The notes beneath the pieces were generated by a model, which made no database searches, had not been told where the DNA came from, and saw only the letters and a list, made by a program, of their open reading frames with translations. A stretch of DNA of 64,000 nucleotides from contig JAAELK010000378.1 in the NCBI GenBank assembly GCA_024226935.1, positions 1 to 64,000 of the forward strand, written 5' to 3'. This DNA comes from Desulfobacteraceae bacterium (GTDB taxonomy: Bacteria; Desulfobacterota; Desulfobacteria; Desulfobacterales; Desulfobacteraceae). Both the position numbers and the translations under genes were made by a program. Shown in pieces: positions 32,958 to 42,054 of this stretch. Numbering within the stretch: position 1 is the stretch's first letter; each line of letters opens with the position of its first letter.

Positions 32958-34874
32958 TTGAGTCTGCTTGAACAAATACATACTTCCAGTGATATTAAAA
33001 AATTATCACGTAATGAGTTGCCTCTGCTGGCAGCCCAAATCCGAAACAAAATGATTGATGTGGTTTCCAAAAATGGAGGACACCTGGCCTCCAGCCTGGG
33101 AGCTGTTGAACTCACTATAGCTATTCATTATGTGTTTGATCTTCCTGGGGACACCCTGATCTGGGATGTGGGACATCAGTCCTATGCCCATAAAATTCTT
33201 ACCGGAAGAAATCATAAGTTTGATACCCTGCGCCAATATAAGGGAATCTCCGGATTTGCAAAAATGAAGGAAAGTCCCTATGACGGGTTTACTGTGGGGC
33301 ATTCTTCCACATCCATTTCCGCAGGACTTGGGATCTGTTATGCCAAGGGATTGAACCGGGATGATTCAGATGTGATTTCTGTTATTGGAGACGGATCTTT
33401 GACGGCAGGTTTAGCCTATGAAGGTTTGAATCAGGCAGGGGATCTGAAACGAAAACTTATTGTGATCTTAAATGACAACGATATGTCTATTTCTCCCAAT
33501 GTGGGTGCCCTGTCCTCTTATTTGAGTCGTACTTTCTCTGCTAAGTATCTTCAGAACATGCGAAATCGATTTGGTGTGTTTTTGAAATCTCTTCCTAGGA
33601 TCGGGGAGGATATGTATCATATTGCCAAACGATCGGAGGAATCTTTTAAAGCTTTTGTAACCCCTGGTATGTTGTTTGAAGCCTTTAACTTTGATTATTT
33701 TGGTCCCATTGATGGTCATAATCTGGATCATTTAATTGATATTTTGACCAATATTAAAAATCCGGATTCTCCGGTACTTCTCCATGTGACAACCGTCAAG
33801 GGAAAAGGATATCCACCTGCGGAAAAAAATCCAGTCTATTTTCATGGAGTGGGATCATTTGCCATCGATACGGGTAAAAGCAATAAAAAATCTGAACCTG
33901 TGCCCTCTTATACCCAGGTTTTTGGATCTCATATGGTCAAATTTGCTAAAACCAATAAGAAAATTGTAGCTGTTACAGCTGCCATGCCGGAAGGAACCGG
34001 GTTAATTGAATTTTCAAAACAATATGAGGACCGGTTTATCGATGTGGGCATTGCCGAACAGCATGCAGTCACTTTTTCTGCAGGTCTTGCTTCCAAGGGG
34101 GCAAAACCTGTGGTGGCCATATATTCTACTTTTCTCCAACGGGCCTATGATCAAATTCTCCATGATGTGTGTATTGATGCCCATCCTGTTGTTTTTGCCA
34201 TTGATCGGGGGGGGATTGTAGGAGAAGATGGACCCACCCACCACGGATTGTTTGATTTTTCATATTTAAGAAGTATGCCCAATATGACTATTATGTCGCC
34301 CATGGATGAGAACGAACTGGCCAGGATGCTTCTGACCGCCATTAATCACGATGGGCCCATTGCCCTGAGATATCCCAGGGGCAAGGGGGCAGGCGTTAAA
34401 ATCCAGGAAAATGTTAAACCCCTTGAAATTGGCCATGCCCAAGTGGTACGAGAAGGAGCTGATCTGTTGATCATTGCCATTGGACAGTCTGTTTTTGAGG
34501 CGGTTACTGCGGCAAAGCAATTGGCTCAAAAGAAAATTTTTGCCACGGTAATAAATGCTCGATTCGTAAAACCCCTTGATTCTGCACTTTTTCTGGAAAA
34601 AGCAAGGCGGATTAAAAAAATTATCACCGTGGAGGAACATGTGCTGGCTGGTGGATTTGGATCGGCTATTTTGGAGATGTATGCCGACAACGGCATAACA
34701 AACCTTGAATTTAAACGAATAGGTATTGATAATAAATTTGTGGAGCATGGTCCCCAAAAACTTTTAAAAAGAGACTATGGGATAGATGCTGCTGCTATTA
34801 TTGCAGCAGGTTTAGATTTAACAGAATCGGATTTAACAGGGTTTGGCCCAGATGACATCAAAAAAAACGCTTAA
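32958..34874 (+). CDS. dxs: 1-Deoxy-D-xylulose-5-phosphate synthase
   Basis: 638 residues, the usual size. This thiamine-diphosphate enzyme condenses pyruvate and glyceraldehyde-3-P in the first step of the MEP pathway. It shows DVGHQSYAHKILTGR, the ThDP-binding GDGSLTAGLAYEGLNQAG, LNDNDMSISPNVGALS, the transketolase motif FIDVGIAEQHAVTFSAGLA and IDRGGIVGEDGPTHHG. The start is a TTG at 32958 with AAGGG 9 bp upstream; no upstream ATG is in frame. The stop lies within the tlyA coding sequence. Confidence 0.95.
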   Translation: MSLLEQIHTSSDIKKLSRNELPLLAAQIRNKMIDVVSKNGGHLASSLGAVELTIAIHYVFDLPGDTLIWDVGHQSYAHKILTGRNHKFDTLRQYKGISGFAKMKESPYDGFTVGHSSTSISAGLGICYAKGLNRDDSDVISVIGDGSLTAGLAYEGLNQAGDLKRKLIVILNDNDMSISPNVGALSSYLSRTFSAKYLQNMRNRFGVFLKSLPRIGEDMYHIAKRSEESFKAFVTPGMLFEAFNFDYFGPIDGHNLDHLIDILTNIKNPDSPVLLHVTTVKGKGYPPAEKNPVYFHGVGSFAIDTGKSNKKSEPVPSYTQVFGSHMVKFAKTNKKIVAVTAAMPEGTGLIEFSKQYEDRFIDVGIAEQHAVTFSAGLASKGAKPVVAIYSTFLQRAYDQILHDVCIDAHPVVFAIDRGGIVGEDGPTHHGLFDFSYLRSMPNMTIMSPMDENELARMLLTAINHDGPIALRYPRGKGAGVKIQENVKPLEIGHAQVVREGADLLIIAIGQSVFEAVTAAKQLAQKKIFATVINARFVKPLDSALFLEKARRIKKIITVEEHVLAGGFGSAILEMYADNGITNLEFKRIGIDNKFVEHGPQKLLKRDYGIDAAAIIAAGLDLTESDLTGFGPDDIKKNA

Positions 34875-35625
34875 AAAAAGGCTGGATCTGATCCTGGTTG
34901 AAAAGGAGTTGATCCCTTCCAGACATAGGGCAAAAGCCATGATCATGGCCGGTAAGGTATTGGTAAATGATAGTGTTGTTGATAAACCGGGGTCTCTGGT
35001 GGATCCCCTTTCATCCATCATAGTCAAGCAGGATGATAACCCCTATGTCAGTCGGGGGGGGCTTAAACTTGAAAAAGCCTTGAAAAGTTTTCCCATATGT
35101 GTGAAAAATCTTATCTGTCTGGATATAGGAGCATCCACCGGTGGATTTACCGACTGTTTGCTACAGTTCGGAGCAAAAAAAGTCTATGCCGTGGATGTGG
35201 GATATGGGCAACTGGACTGGAAATTAAGGCAGGACGACCGGGTGGTGGTAATTGAACGGAGTAATATCCGACATCTGGTCTATGGGATAATAAATGAAAA
35301 AGTGGATATGGTGGTGGCAGATACCTCTTTTATCTCATTAAAAACAGTTATTCCCGCAGCTGAAAAATTTATGCGGGAAGGTACCGGGGTTTTGGCACTG
35401 ATTAAACCCCAATTTGAAGCAGGAAAAGAAAATGTCGGCAAAGGTGGTGTTATAAAGGATCCGGAAATCAGAAAAAAGGTGGTTCGGCAGATTCAGGCTT
35501 TTTTCAAAACCAGGGGATACAAGGTTAATGATGTGGTACCCTCCCCTATTCTGGGCCCTAAAGGGAACGAAGAGTATATTATATCCCTTACGTTTACTGC
35601 AAAAGTAAAGGACACTATTATTTGA
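34852..35625 (+). CDS. tlyA: TlyA-family rRNA 2'-O-methyltransferase / hemolysin-like
   Basis: 257 residues. An N-terminal S4 RNA-binding domain (KKRLDLILVEKELIPSRHRA) is followed by an FtsJ-type Rossmann methyltransferase with the SAM motif DIGASTGGFTD (91-101), VYAVDVGYGQLDWKLR and IKPQFEAGKENVGKGGVIKD. Mycobacterial TlyA methylates cytidines of 16S/23S rRNA; the older label hemolysin A is misleading. The ATG at 34852 overlaps the end of dxs by 23 bp; a TTG at 34843 is an alternative. Confidence 0.92.
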   Translation: MTSKKTLKKRLDLILVEKELIPSRHRAKAMIMAGKVLVNDSVVDKPGSLVDPLSSIIVKQDDNPYVSRGGLKLEKALKSFPICVKNLICLDIGASTGGFTDCLLQFGAKKVYAVDVGYGQLDWKLRQDDRVVVIERSNIRHLVYGIINEKVDMVVADTSFISLKTVIPAAEKFMREGTGVLALIKPQFEAGKENVGKGGVIKDPEIRKKVVRQIQAFFKTRGYKVNDVVPSPILGPKGNEEYIISLTFTAKVKDTII

Positions 35626-35653
35626 ATATTATTAATTATTTAAAGGAGCAGTA

Positions 35654-37723
35654 ATGAGCGAAGATATCAAAACCATGAGAAATGTGGCTCTGGCGGGTCA
35701 TGGAGGTGCCGGCAAGACTACTCTTGCTGAAGCTATGCTATTTGAAGCTGGGGTTACCAATCGCCTTGGATCGGTTGAAGAAGGCAATACTGTTATGGAT
35801 TTCCAACCTGAAGAAACCAAAAAACAGCAGAGTATCAATACATCTTTTATTAAATATACCCACAACAAGCATACAATTACCTTGATGGATACCCCTGGTG
35901 ATCAGAATTTCTTTTCCGCTGCTAAAACCTGTTTTCCCGTTGCCGACTCCATGGCCTTTGTCATCGACGGTGTTGGCGGTCCTTCGGCAATGACTGAAGA
36001 AGCAGCTGCCTGTGCTCTTGAATATAATTTACCAGCCTTGGTGATTGTCAATAAACTGGATAGGGAAAGATCCGATTTTGATACCTGTATTACCGCCTGT
36101 AAATCAGCTCTTAAGAAAAAAATAGTCCCCATCTGTTATCCCATTGGCCGGGAAGATGATTTTAAAGGGATCGTCAATCTTGTTTCCGGACAGGCCTATG
36201 AATATGATGATAAGGGTAAAGCCAAACGGATTGATATTCCTGTTGATATGGCCGAAGAGATGGCATTGGCAAAGGAAGAATTTATCGAGAATATTGCTGA
36301 ACTTGATGATGATCTTCTTGAAAAATATCTGGAAGGTGAAGAAATTTGCGAAGAGGAACTCAAGGTTACTTTCCGCCAGGGTGTTCTGGATGCACAGTTC
36401 TATCCGGCCATCTGCACCTCTGCCACTAAAATGATTGGTATCGATACAGTCTTTGATTTTATCAATGATTTCATGCCCTCTCCTCTGGACCGGGGTGATT
36501 GGACTGCCTTGGACGCAAATGGTGAGAAAGTTGTAGTTTCACCGGATCCTACAGCAGAATTTTGCGGATTTGTTTTTGCCACCATCGTTGATCCTTATGC
36601 AGGAAGACTTTCTCTTTTCCGGGTAATTGCAGGAACCCTGGGCAAAGAGGGTAATATTTTTAATGTAACCAAGGATTCCAAGGAACGGTTTTCCCAATTA
36701 TTGGAAATTGCCGGTAAAGAACAAAAATCGATTACCTCAGCTCTTCCTGGTTCCATTGTGGCGGTTGCCAAACTTAAGGATACCTTGACAGGCGATACTC
36801 TAACAGGAGGCAAAGAGATTCAAATTCCAGCTCCAGCTCCCATGCCCCCGGTTATTTCCTTTGCTATTTCTCCGAAATCCAAAAATGATGAAGATAAAAT
36901 TCATGAAGCAATCCGTAAGATCTTAGAAGAGGATACTGGACTTCAACTTAAACGGGAAGAAGAGACCAAACAGACCATTCTTTCCGGTCGGGGATTGGTT
37001 CACATTGAAACCACAGCAGATAAAATTTTAAGGAAATTTAATGTGGCCATGGAGATCGCAACACCCACCGTGGCCTATAGGGAAACCTTCAAGAAAAAAA
37101 TTCGTGTCCAGGGTAAACATAAAAAACAATCCGGTGGCCATGGTCAGTTTGGTGATTGCTGGATTGTTTTAGAACCTCTTACCAAGGGAAGCGGATTTGA
37201 ATTTGTTGATAAAATTGTGGGTGGTGTCATTCCTAAAAATTATATTCCGGCGGTGGAAGCCGGAGTAAGAGAAAGTTCAAAAAACGGTATCCTGGCCGGG
37301 TTCCCCTGTGTGGACTTCAGGGTCACCGTGGATTATGGTTCATATCATTCCGTTGACTCTTCTGAAATGGCGTTTAAAACAGCAGGTTCCATTGCTTTTA
37401 AAAGTGCGGCCAAAGATGCCAGGCCTGTTTTGCTGGAACCCATAATGAAAATTTCTGTCAAAGTACCTGAAGATGCCACAGGGGACATCATGGGGGATAT
37501 GAATTCCAGACGTGGTCGGGTGTTGGGTATGGATTCCGAAGATGCAAAACAGATCATCAATGCCCTTGTTCCCATGTCGGAAATACTCAGGTATGCACCT
37601 GATTTAAGTTCCATGACCGGCGGGCGGGGAACTTTTACCATGGAATTTGAGCATTATGATGAAGTTCCGGTGGATCTTTCCAGGAAGATAATAGAAAAGG
37701 TCAATGCAGCAAAAGAAGCTTAG
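35654..37723 (+). CDS. Elongation factor G-like GTPase (EF-G paralogue)
   Basis: 689 residues with all five EF-G domains. The P-loop is GHGGAGKTT (15-23) instead of the AHIDAGKTT of canonical EF-G; switch II is DTPGDQNF rather than DTPGHVDF, and the NKLD guanine motif is present. Domain IV has the loop HKKQSGGHGQFGDCW, and domain V ends GRGTFTMEFEHYDEVP. This matches the EF-G-like (EFG-II type) clade found beside a canonical fusA in many Deltaproteobacteria. It may act in ribosome recycling or translocation under special conditions. AAAGGAG precedes the ATG at 35654, 28 bp after tlyA. A strong terminator follows. Confidence 0.88.
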   Translation: MSEDIKTMRNVALAGHGGAGKTTLAEAMLFEAGVTNRLGSVEEGNTVMDFQPEETKKQQSINTSFIKYTHNKHTITLMDTPGDQNFFSAAKTCFPVADSMAFVIDGVGGPSAMTEEAAACALEYNLPALVIVNKLDRERSDFDTCITACKSALKKKIVPICYPIGREDDFKGIVNLVSGQAYEYDDKGKAKRIDIPVDMAEEMALAKEEFIENIAELDDDLLEKYLEGEEICEEELKVTFRQGVLDAQFYPAICTSATKMIGIDTVFDFINDFMPSPLDRGDWTALDANGEKVVVSPDPTAEFCGFVFATIVDPYAGRLSLFRVIAGTLGKEGNIFNVTKDSKERFSQLLEIAGKEQKSITSALPGSIVAVAKLKDTLTGDTLTGGKEIQIPAPAPMPPVISFAISPKSKNDEDKIHEAIRKILEEDTGLQLKREEETKQTILSGRGLVHIETTADKILRKFNVAMEIATPTVAYRETFKKKIRVQGKHKKQSGGHGQFGDCWIVLEPLTKGSGFEFVDKIVGGVIPKNYIPAVEAGVRESSKNGILAGFPCVDFRVTVDYGSYHSVDSSEMAFKTAGSIAFKSAAKDARPVLLEPIMKISVKVPEDATGDIMGDMNSRRGRVLGMDSEDAKQIINALVPMSEILRYAPDLSSMTGGRGTFTMEFEHYDEVPVDLSRKIIEKVNAAKEA

Positions 37724-37741
37724 ATAGATTAAAAAAATAAT

Positions 37742-37791
37742 GACGAGGCCAGAGTAAGCAACTATTCTTACTTTGGCCTCGTTTTTTTTTA
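37742..37791 (+). terminator. Strong Rho-independent terminator
   Basis: ACGAGGCCAGAGTAAG (37743-37758) pairs with CTTACTTTGGCCTCGT (37767-37782) with one mismatch, followed by nine T residues (37782-37790). It ends the xseA-to-EF-G-like run. Confidence 0.92.
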
Positions 37792-38065
37792 TGAGAGATT
37801 TTTTGCCCAAAACGCGAGGACGTTTAAAATTTTGTGTCAGTTAACTAAAAGCACACCGTTGTTTATATATATTGTTCAGCATTCCAATTTAATGTTATAC
37901 TTTACCAATATATTTCTTAAGGTAAAAATATAAAAAAATGAGTCGATAAGACATCTGCCTTACCCATGAGACGAAATTCATTTATGGTGATACGAATTTA
38001 CTGATCAAAAAATGATATTAAAATAAATTTTCTAACAACATAAAAGGTTATTAAAAAGTAACAAT
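37792..38065 (+). promoter_or_regulatory. Intergenic region with a probable promoter for the HEAT-REC gene
   Basis: Together with the terminator this leaves 342 bp without a gene. It is very AT-rich. TTGTTC (37872-37877) and TATACT (37896-37901) are separated by 18 bp and could form the promoter; the -10 differs from consensus at one position. About 160 bp of untranslated leader would follow. I see no known riboswitch fold. Confidence 0.4.
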
Positions 38066-39742
38066 ATGTCTAAAATTAATAAAGAAGATTTTTTTCAGGA
38101 GCTATCATTTTGTTTAAAGGAAAAAGATGTTGTAAAGGCAAAAGCATTACTTCAGTTTGTTTTCAATTCTGATGCAGATGTTAGTGTTCAGAAAAAAACT
38201 ATGTTAGAGCTTATCAATGGGCCTGAAATGGTTGTTTTTCCCATACTTGAATATTTAGTAAATGCAGATATATCAGATTCTGGAATCCAGGACGCCCTTT
38301 ATTTGCTTATTCTCGATAAAGCATACAATAACACTGAACTTACTGTAAAATTTATCAATGAGGGCGATAAAGGAGTCCGGCTGTTGTTTATCAAAGCTGT
38401 CGGTGAATTATTTCTGACCGAAGTAGCCTCAGAACTTCAGAAAATTATTACTGAAGAAAATGATAAAGATATTATAATTGAAGCTATAAATGCGTTGGGG
38501 AAACTAAGAGTATTGGATGCATTGCCCACAATTGCAGATATGGCTAAAGTACCGGATAGAGATATTCAAAAAGCGGCTGTTTTCGCTATCTCAAAATCCG
38601 GAATTACAGATGCGGTTGACCAGCTGATGGGTTTTATAGGAGATGATGACCAGACTAATATCGTGACAATAGAGGCACTTGCTAATATCCAGGATTTATA
38701 TGCCATTGACATTTTGGCCAATCTTTTAGGTTCCAGTGATACGATCGTCCGGGATACTGCCATTGACCAGTTATTGAAACTGGGCGAAAAATCTGTTCCG
38801 ATTCTCACCAAATCATTACAGAATACAGATGAGGACCGCCTTATTCATATTATTACCATTTTAGGGTATATAGCAGATCCTTCTGCGGTCATCCCGATTC
38901 TTGATATTGTCAATACTCAACCGAAAAATGCAAATATCCGCCAGGCCGCTTATGAGGCACTGGAACGTATCCATTCTCCAGATACATTAATCAGTCTTGT
39001 TAAAGGACTAAAGGACCCTGTGGAAACAGTTAGAATGAGTGCGGCAAGAGCTGTAAACAAGAATCTTTCAATTGCCATGGTGGCAGGGCTTCGGAATGAA
39101 ATACGAAAAGGTAGCATAAAGTCAAGGCTCTTAGTTGCCACCCTGATAGATTCTGATGCAGCCAATTTATACGAATATCTTGTGAAGGAAGATGAATTTT
39201 TAAAGATTGCCCATGACCATGTTACTGGAAAAGCCGATCTTGAAACAAAGAGAACTTTCTTAAGGCATATGTCCAGTATAGGTCAAAAAGAGTTTATAAA
39301 GAAGGTTTCCAAAAAATCTTCAAAAAAGGTAAACGCTATTGATAATCAGGCTCGTATTATCGTAATTGATGATTCAAAAATGATACTCAAACTTCTGACA
39401 AACAAATTGACAGCCATTGGCTTTAGGCCAATAACATTTGATAAACCAGAAGAGGCCTTGCCTGAGATTTTGAATAAAAGACCGAATCTCATCATTACAG
39501 ACTTGAATATGCCAAAAATCAATGGTCTTGAACTGAGCCGTGTGGTTCGTAAAAAATATGATCATAAGAATGTGCCCATTCTTATGATTACGACTCAAAG
39601 CAATTTTAAAGATGAAAAAGTTGAAGGCATGGGTCAAGATGATTCTATTTTTGCTAAAACCGGTATCAATAAAATCCTTTATAAACCGTTTACTGATGAA
39701 GAGTTTAAGAACGCCATAAAGTTATTTTTGAAGTTTAACTAA
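38066..39742 (+). CDS. HEAT-repeat protein with C-terminal receiver domain
   Basis: 558 residues. Residues 30-400 are helical repeats of HEAT/PBS-lyase type, recognisable by recurring patterns such as IIEAINALGKLRVLDALPTI, DIQKAAVFAISKSGI, TVRMSAARAVN. A linker rich in lysine and serine (about 415-430) leads to a CheY-like receiver with IVIDDSKMI, phospho-acceptor Asp479 in ITDLNMP, the T/S position in ITTQSN and Lys540 in YKPF. This fold combination places a phospho-switch on a protein-binding scaffold; in Deltaproteobacteria such proteins lie near chemotaxis or motility genes, but none is adjacent here. It lacks DNA-binding and enzymatic output, so output through protein contacts is inferred. 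It is monocistronic. Confidence 0.82.
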   Translation: MSKINKEDFFQELSFCLKEKDVVKAKALLQFVFNSDADVSVQKKTMLELINGPEMVVFPILEYLVNADISDSGIQDALYLLILDKAYNNTELTVKFINEGDKGVRLLFIKAVGELFLTEVASELQKIITEENDKDIIIEAINALGKLRVLDALPTIADMAKVPDRDIQKAAVFAISKSGITDAVDQLMGFIGDDDQTNIVTIEALANIQDLYAIDILANLLGSSDTIVRDTAIDQLLKLGEKSVPILTKSLQNTDEDRLIHIITILGYIADPSAVIPILDIVNTQPKNANIRQAAYEALERIHSPDTLISLVKGLKDPVETVRMSAARAVNKNLSIAMVAGLRNEIRKGSIKSRLLVATLIDSDAANLYEYLVKEDEFLKIAHDHVTGKADLETKRTFLRHMSSIGQKEFIKKVSKKSSKKVNAIDNQARIIVIDDSKMILKLLTNKLTAIGFRPITFDKPEEALPEILNKRPNLIITDLNMPKINGLELSRVVRKKYDHKNVPILMITTQSNFKDEKVEGMGQDDSIFAKTGINKILYKPFTDEEFKNAIKLFLKFN

Positions 39743-39768
39743 ATAGAGGTTGGAATTAGAGCCCAGGA

Positions 39769-39954
39769 TCAGCTGGTATATGTTGCAGAATGCTTTCGAT
39801 CATTGTAATCCTGGAACAAATATTTAATGGTGCTCTTAATATAATTGGCTTTTTTATTAAATCCCTTGAATAGGATTTTGCTGGCCTCCTCCACTGCATC
39901 CGGTAGCAGAGCAATGGAGGAGATTCCGTCAAAGGCAATTCTATAACTATTTGT
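39769..39954 (-). pseudogene. Possible gene remnant between convergent genes
   Basis: A 61-codon minus-strand frame without a good start reads IAFDGISSIALLPDAVEEAS and KILFKGFNKKANYIKSTIKY, then LFQDYNDRKHSATYTS. Its composition looks protein-like rather than random, but no start codon with a ribosome site is visible and I do not recognise the family. It may be the tail of a lost gene or a short real protein starting at an internal GTG. Confidence 0.3.
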
Positions 39955-39985
39955 TCAATATTACCTATTATTTCTGATTATTGAT

Positions 39986-41083
39986 TTAGTAAATCAATTT
40001 ACAGTGTGCAGCAGCGCTTTTATCCAGTAAATGACCCAGTTCTCCCTCTTTTTGCGGGAAAAACCCCATGGATTTTTCCCATACCTCTTCATCTTCCATA
40101 CAAAAATAGACTAAAATATGGGGGGCATATTCCCGGATAGTATCAATAAGTGTCTTATAGAGGTGGATTCTCAACGGCTTGAAATAACGCATTTTATTAT
40201 CAAGCCCAAGAATAAATTCCCCATAGGGGATGGTGGAAGAGGGAAAGCGTTTTTCAATGGTGGATTTGAGCTGGGGCATAAACCTGAAAGAGCCTATGCT
40301 GATCCAGACAATATTGTCCGGACTGACATGGGAAAATATGGAATGAACAACTTTTTTATAGGCATCTTCACATCCTTCATAAATGACCATGGGGTCAAAA
40401 TGAAAAGCCAGTTTATACCCTTTTGCCTCACATAGTTTAGCGGTTTCAAGTCTGGATGTCAGGGCGGCAGTGCCCTTTTCTTCGGAATGTATGATCTCAG
40501 GAGTATTTACCGACCAAGCCAATACAGTTTTACCATTGTGGTCCAGATCAAGGAGGGAATCCACATTAGTGGTCTTGGTTTTTAACTCCAAAAGGCTGTT
40601 GGATTGTTTTGCAAACTTTTCCACTAAAAATCTGGGGCCCTGGCTGATTTTTTCCCAGATCAGGGAATCGGTGTATTCGCCTGTGCCGACACGGTAAATC
40701 TTATTTTGGGAAAAAATATGGTCAAGGGGGGGGATAAAATTATCAAATCCTGCAAAATATTGGAGAACCGGGGGATGAAAATAAGCCTGGAGAATACAAT
40801 AGGAACAATCCATGGTGCAAAAAGTACCAGTATGCAAAATAGTATAATCACAACAGGTATAATGGCTTGTGCCCGGACATTCCTTGATAATAGCTCCCCT
40901 ATTCCGGGTGATATACAAAATTGATTTTGCCTCGGAAATTGGATCCTTTGCTAAATTAATAGAATCATAAACCGGCTGTGAATCCGGAACCATTTCAGGG
41001 GTAAGTTTCAACTTTGAGGTCAGGTACTGGATTTCATCATCCAAAGGCAGATCGGTATCCATGAAAAGCTTAGTGATCTTCAT
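39986..41083 (-). CDS. Spore-photoproduct-lyase-like radical SAM protein
   Basis: 365 residues. The radical SAM cluster Cys89, Cys93, Cys96 lies in CTMDCSYCILQAY, with the same spacing and surroundings as in spore photoproduct lyase (SPL). Other SPL-family segments are HYTCCDYTILHTGTFC before it and LAFHFDPMVIYEGCEDAYKK in the C-terminal half. By eye I see no Cys at the position of the hydrogen-donor Cys141 of Bacillus SPL (here GTGEYTDSL), and the organism type suggested by the window does not sporulate, so spore photoproduct repair is unlikely. Its start overlaps the stop of a ParB-like gene by four bases, which in turn overlaps purC. The pair probably acts together on DNA or a nucleotide-derived substrate; that is inference. 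Confidence 0.8.
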   Translation of the reverse strand: MKITKLFMDTDLPLDDEIQYLTSKLKLTPEMVPDSQPVYDSINLAKDPISEAKSILYITRNRGAIIKECPGTSHYTCCDYTILHTGTFCTMDCSYCILQAYFHPPVLQYFAGFDNFIPPLDHIFSQNKIYRVGTGEYTDSLIWEKISQGPRFLVEKFAKQSNSLLELKTKTTNVDSLLDLDHNGKTVLAWSVNTPEIIHSEEKGTAALTSRLETAKLCEAKGYKLAFHFDPMVIYEGCEDAYKKVVHSIFSHVSPDNIVWISIGSFRFMPQLKSTIEKRFPSSTIPYGEFILGLDNKMRYFKPLRIHLYKTLIDTIREYAPHILVYFCMEDEEVWEKSMGFFPQKEGELGHLLDKSAAAHCKLIY

Positions 41084-42054
41084 CTTTTAAGGATATCCTC
41101 CAAGACCGGATTGGTCGATACTCCGTTGAGGGACGCCACCTTGTCTGTAAATTCAACCTTTGTTTTAAAATCCAAACAAAGACAATAGGTCGTACCTTCA
41201 AAATTTTCCGGTACCGTTAATTTGATACCGGATCCCAGCTTCAGGGAATTGATTTTTTGCCGGATATCCCGGCGTTTTTTTGAAAGAGAGGGAAAGCGTC
41301 TTTCCATAAGATAATTTCGTAAAAGATTGCCCTTGAGCCCAAGGTCTTTGCTGTCATGGAAGAGTATTTCCCGGATAGGTTTTTCCAGATATAGGTCCCT
41401 GGGATTTATGTCTTCCCTTGCTGCAATTTCTAAAAAGTTTTTTATGATCTCCATCTGCTTGCTGGAAGATGTTTTTATAGCTGAAAAAATACCTATAAAA
41501 CAATCGGCAAGATCTGGTGTGATCCTTGATATCTTCCTGGCGGATTTAAGGCAAAGCCTGTTGTCATCCAATAGTTCAAACACCTGTTGGGGCAAGTTTC
41601 CTATGGCTTGCAGATCTTTGATATATACTGCATTCAACCGGGTATTAAAAATACCCAAGGATCTACTCGCCATAAGATCGGGTTCCATGAATTGACTTAA
41701 GAGCAGAATACTTTTAATAAGTTGCGCCGGGGTCAACTCCCGCTGGAAAGCATTATCACAGACGGCCCGGACCGCACAATCAACTTCCGGGGCCCGGGAG
41801 ATGGTTTGACATACAACTTTGCCGGCATAATTGTTGTGAACAAGGGCTTTCAGCCTTTTAAAACCCGTGACCACAATATAGAAATCGCCCATGACCTTGA
41901 CAAAGGGTAGGCTTGTGAGGCCTGTCTCTTTGATGGACAAGGCCAGGGCCGTAATATCTTCGTCTTTCCCGGAAATTTGATACCGTGCATCGGCCAGATC
42001 GATTTTATCCAACGGAATATGGGCAATCTGGATTTCATCGGATGAATCAGACAT
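41080..42054 (-). CDS. ParB/Spo0J N-terminal-domain protein
   Basis: 324 residues. The N-terminal 90 residues form a ParB/sulfiredoxin-like domain: an IPLDKIDLADARYQ start, DITALALSIKETGL and the phosphate-binding loop VVTGFKRLKAL (equivalent to the GERRxRA box). A helical middle (about 105-200, FQRELTPAQLIKSILLLSQF) resembles the ParB helix-turn-helix region, and the C-terminal 120 residues are unassigned. It lacks a parA neighbour, so chromosome partitioning is unlikely. ParB-like folds bind DNA and can hydrolyse CTP or ATP. The ATG at 42054 sits inside the end of purC and its stop overlaps the radical SAM gene, giving tight translational coupling of all three. Confidence 0.8.
   Translation of the reverse strand: MSDSSDEIQIAHIPLDKIDLADARYQISGKDEDITALALSIKETGLTSLPFVKVMGDFYIVVTGFKRLKALVHNNYAGKVVCQTISRAPEVDCAVRAVCDNAFQRELTPAQLIKSILLLSQFMEPDLMASRSLGIFNTRLNAVYIKDLQAIGNLPQQVFELLDDNRLCLKSARKISRITPDLADCFIGIFSAIKTSSSKQMEIIKNFLEIAAREDINPRDLYLEKPIREILFHDSKDLGLKGNLLRNYLMERRFPSLSKKRRDIRQKINSLKLGSGIKLTVPENFEGTTYCLCLDFKTKVEFTDKVASLNGVSTNPVLEDILKR

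Noticed and set aside
39986-41083. Calling the radical SAM gene splB (true spore photoproduct lyase)
   Set aside because: By eye no Cys at the hydrogen-donor position, and no sporulation context.
41080-42054. ParB-like protein as chromosome partition ParB
   Set aside because: No parA neighbour and no parS-like inverted repeat was noticed; the C-terminal half is unlike Spo0J.
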